Assembly (NCBI GenBank): GCA_015680905.1
Contig: CM027377.1
Span: 39,518,501 to 39,582,500 of the forward strand
DNA length: 64,000 nt
Direction of reading: 5' to 3'
Origin: Coptis chinensis
Lineage: Eukaryota > Streptophyta > Magnoliopsida > Ranunculales > Ranunculaceae
Positions within the stretch are counted from its first letter, which is position 1. Every line of letters begins with the position of its first letter. The position numbers and the translations under genes were made by a program. Positions 61,061 through 64,000 of this stretch are shown here, piece by piece. The notes under the pieces are model-generated. The model was given only the letters and a program-made list of their open reading frames with translations. It ran no database searches and was not told the DNA's origin.

Positions 61061-61767
61061 CCTCTTTTAAAGATGCCCAACAGAGGCTCCTCTTAGATAA
61101 TACAATAGGATCAAAACTATCCACACTGGAGGCCTGCAATTCCATCTTGAGTGTTTAGTCCAGTGCTGTTTCATTGAAGTTGAAGGCTGTTGTTGAACCT
61201 TCATATACAATAATTTGGGGGGTTTCAATCACCCCAACAGGTCACAAACAAACTTAATGACATTAATGCAACTATGCAACCTTGGATTTGATGAGATGAA
61301 CCGATGCTATGACAACTTACCAAGTACTTTAGAGAAGTTCACATGGCCATATATAATGCAAGTTTTAGAAAGGGGTACCACTTGACACTTCTCATAACCT
61401 CAATTATAAGGATTTGTAACAGTAATGTTCTCAAAATTCTTCAGATCGCACATGCGTCATTATTCCAAATGATGTCCAACTGATATCCCGGAATAGGAGA
61501 GGTCACAGAAAAAAAAAGTGCTAACAGCTTGACAATTGCCATTTGGGTTTGATGCAGCAACTTCTATTGCCTTCTCACCAATCTGTGAATACAAAAAGTA
61601 CATCTCTAGCAATCGGACCAGAAAACTTAACATTGTATTAAAAACTGGCAAGAACTTCCAACATTCCAAGTAGCAAAATATCCTTAGCCACCGATGTAAA
61701 GAATAATGTTCAACAAGATCAATGCAGGGAAGTGACTACGACAATTTTCTAGACCTAGATTACAGAA

Positions 61768-61789
61768 AAGAGAGAGAGAGAGAGAGAGG
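61768..61789. repeat. (AG)n microsatellite
   Basis: AG is repeated about ten times, directly beside the ankyrin exon that lacks a donor site. Confidence 0.85.
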
Positions 61790-62981
61790 TGGGTGGTCTC
61801 ATATTATCAGTTATATCTAGATCAGCTCCAGCTTCCAACAAGCATTCAATCATTATAATTTCCCTATTTTTTTTTCTGCAGCTGTTAAAGGTGTTGTTCC
61901 ACATGAAATTTCATTTGGATTTGCACCACCCTATACAAGGTATCATGCCGAAGAAAATATTAATTATAACAGATAGAGAATTCAAGAGAACTTCCTTGTA
62001 AACATGACCATCAAAGTACGACAATATGCCTCAATTGTCATATTACTTCACAATGAACATGGCATATTAGACAACACAGCTATAAGTTAGTATATAATTT
62101 AGCAGAAGACCTTTTCATACCTGAAGCAAGATCTTTGTGCATTGCAGGGACATCGTACTAACAGAAGATGCCAATGGGCTAGCAAGGTGACTGCTAAAAC
62201 AGTTGGGTTGCAAAGCAATAAGAACAACACCAATTCTGGATAACCATATTTAAAGACTATAATATTCATATCCTGCAGTCATTTTAAAGTGGCAACGCTG
62301 GGATGAAAAGGCTCGTACGGCGAAAGTACAAGTTAAAGAAAACCATACTTGACTCCCCCATCTTATATAGCAGACGGGACATCGTTTTATTGGAAAACAA
62401 ATAACTCAAAAAGTCAAAAGTTACACAAGATATCTATTTGAATAACTGACGTGAGTAGGGTGGAGTGACAAAGCAAAAGGAAATAAAGATTGAAAATCAC
62501 CATGATTCTACAAGGGTTTTCTTAAATCACGAAAAACTGGGAGAAACTTCTGAAAATTCAATGAATAGAGTAATAAACCAATAATCTTGACATTTAAATG
62601 CTATTACCAAATTAGCTTTCCTATATAAGCACAACTATCATAATAGACTCGTCGTACTTAAAAGAAAAAGTTACATCAGACTGGATTTCTAGTTGTCAAC
62701 AAATTGAATGGTCTATGATTTAGGTTTTCTTCCTTTCTGTCATTAATCATTAATTCTTTAGCAAATAAAGGTTGTGTACTCATGTAAATGGGCACCTTAT
62801 CCTCTATTACTAGGAATGTTTGGGTCAACCTGACATTTCATGTTTCACGTCTAAGTTTGCTGCGGTTGTTTATGACTAGAATTACTCGCACTCCCAAAAT
62901 TATACATTAGTTAACAGTTTAAAGAAACAAGCATATTTCTTGAAAAGCACATACATAGCTAAACTGCATGCATAGATGCTT

Positions 62982-63003
62982 AAGAAGAAGAAGAAGAAGA
63001 AAA
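62982..63003. repeat. (AAG)n microsatellite
   Basis: AAG is repeated about six times in an intron-like stretch of the ankyrin-TPR gene. Confidence 0.8.
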
Positions 63004-64000
63004 ACGTACAAACATACAAACAAATAAACCCTGCACTCATATATATTAGAAAACTAAAAAATTGTGCGGTTTAGTACAAGGGTACAACATTTAACCAACT
63101 ATAACAGAAATCAGCTTGCATCTGCACCGTGATCTAGTAAAATCTTAACGACATCTTCCTTATGAAGAGTTGCAGCCACTTGTAGTGGTGCTCCATAGTC
63201 AGTTTGAGCATTCACATCAACACTTCTGGAAAGTAACAAGTGTACAGATTCAATGCCCCCTTCAGGAAGGCAAACAAATGAGAACCAAAGCATAGAGAAA
63301 GAAAAAACCCAACAGCGAAAATAGCAGTAAGTGTCAGACTAACAACAATACCATTTCAAAGTATTTTGAGAGCTTAGATGTTTACAGTTCACAGAAAGAG
63401 ATGGAACGTGGCTTTGACACTTCAATAACCTAACTAAATGAAAACCTAAATATAAGCTTTGACACGTAAGCTTAGATGTTTGTGGGAAAGCAGGCAAACT
63501 CATGAGAATCAAAGCATAAGAATGGATAAAACTCTAGTCTCTGCATAAATAGAGGCCTAAGAGAAAGAAAAAACCTCAATATGAAACTTATTGTATGTGA
63601 CAATGATTATAGAAGTGAACTAGTCCCCTTGGTATATAGTGAGCACTCTGAAAGATGGCATGGTTATGAGTACATATAAAAACAAATATAATCTCATTAA
63701 TGCATAGCAATTAGTATAGTAGAACTAATAAAATTGAACTTCAGAATTTGGAAAATGTGAGAGTATGAGGAAAACTAACATAACCGCTTCTTTTTATATG
63801 GATAAAATCTAAAGGAAGAGACCAACCTGGCACAGAAGCAAGAAACAAAGGCGTAGTGTTCTGTCTATTTTTCCCAGAAGGATTAGCACCATTCTCAAGA
63901 AGACAAACTGCAGTTTTCAAGTGCCTTCCCAAAATTGTCATCAACAGAGGAGTAAAGTCTGAGAAAAATGCAATAACAATGTCAATCGTTCTTGAGTAGT

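Larger units (their letters stand above)
61061..64000 (-). pseudogene. Ankyrin-repeat/TPR protein gene, partial, probably broken
   Basis: Exons in coding order: 63958-63827 (FTPLLMTILGRHLKTAVCLL), 63259-63120 (GIESVHLLLSRSVDVN, VVKILLDHGAD), 62193-62121 (LASSVSTMSLQCTKILLQ), 61930 to about 61805 (GGANPNEISCGTTPLTAAE), 61582 to about 61455 (GEKAIEVAASNPNG) and 61133-61061 (SFDPIVLSKRSLCWASLKEG, the start of a TPR). This order matches plant proteins with N-terminal ankyrin repeats and C-terminal TPRs, such as the TPR10 type. The frame breaks at an A9 run (near 61866-61874) and a T9 run (near 61509-61517, minus-strand sense). The 63120 donor would be GC, and the exon near 61805 has no donor. The gene runs off the right edge. 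Such proteins usually act as adaptors or co-chaperones; the role here is unknown. Confidence 0.6.

Overview
This is a 64-kb piece of flowering-plant nuclear DNA, most likely from a eudicot. It has intron-rich GT-AG genes of standard plant families, AT-rich intergenic DNA, and many transposable elements, most of them broken and several nested. I see no bacterial, organellar or CRISPR-like features. All gene models come from reading splice signals and translations by eye.

Left part (1-8538): a Tat-lineage Ty3/gypsy retrotransposon on the minus strand, cut by the window edge. It shows one LTR with primer-binding site, gag, protease, reverse transcriptase, two RNase H segments and integrase. An extra ORF on the opposite strand lies beyond integrase. 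The coding regions carry stops and frameshifts.

Genic part (8.5-22.4 kb): a complete 9-exon ELMO-domain gene on the plus strand (10685-17158, 265 aa) and a complete 4-exon cytosolic nucleoside diphosphate kinase gene on the minus strand (19752-22355, 148 aa). The genes converge, and between them sits a hAT MITE with a perfect 8-bp target duplication.

Repeat part (22.4-58.7 kb): a tandem repeat, a Mutator-like transposase relic, and a LINE (from 26476, traceable to about 55.4 kb) split by a 26.4-kb nested block. The block is an Athila-like retrotransposon (27030-53392). It was invaded by a 2.6-kb Del/Tekay-like solo LTR (32318-34880), by a 1.3-kb solo LTR (35640-36905), and by an 8.5-kb minus-strand element without gag or pol (38103-46591) that holds two diverged ORFs of the putative plant transposon protein family. 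Three further hAT-type MITEs sit inside. Target duplications and reading frames rejoin at every junction, so the insertion order can be read. After the LINE come a CACTA-like fragment, a region bounded by inverted repeats, and a 199-bp direct duplication.

Right part (61-64 kb): exons of an ankyrin-TPR protein gene on the minus strand, running off the window. Two 9-bp homopolymers break the frame and splice sites fit poorly, so it is probably a pseudogene, unless the assembly has indel errors.

The two intact genes have housekeeping-type roles (small-GTPase regulation and nucleotide balance) and show no sign of acting together. I found no convincing new biochemical system. The most unusual material is the nested retrotransposon architecture, the gag/pol-less element with two diverged ORFs, and the ATATCG-rich hAT MITEs.
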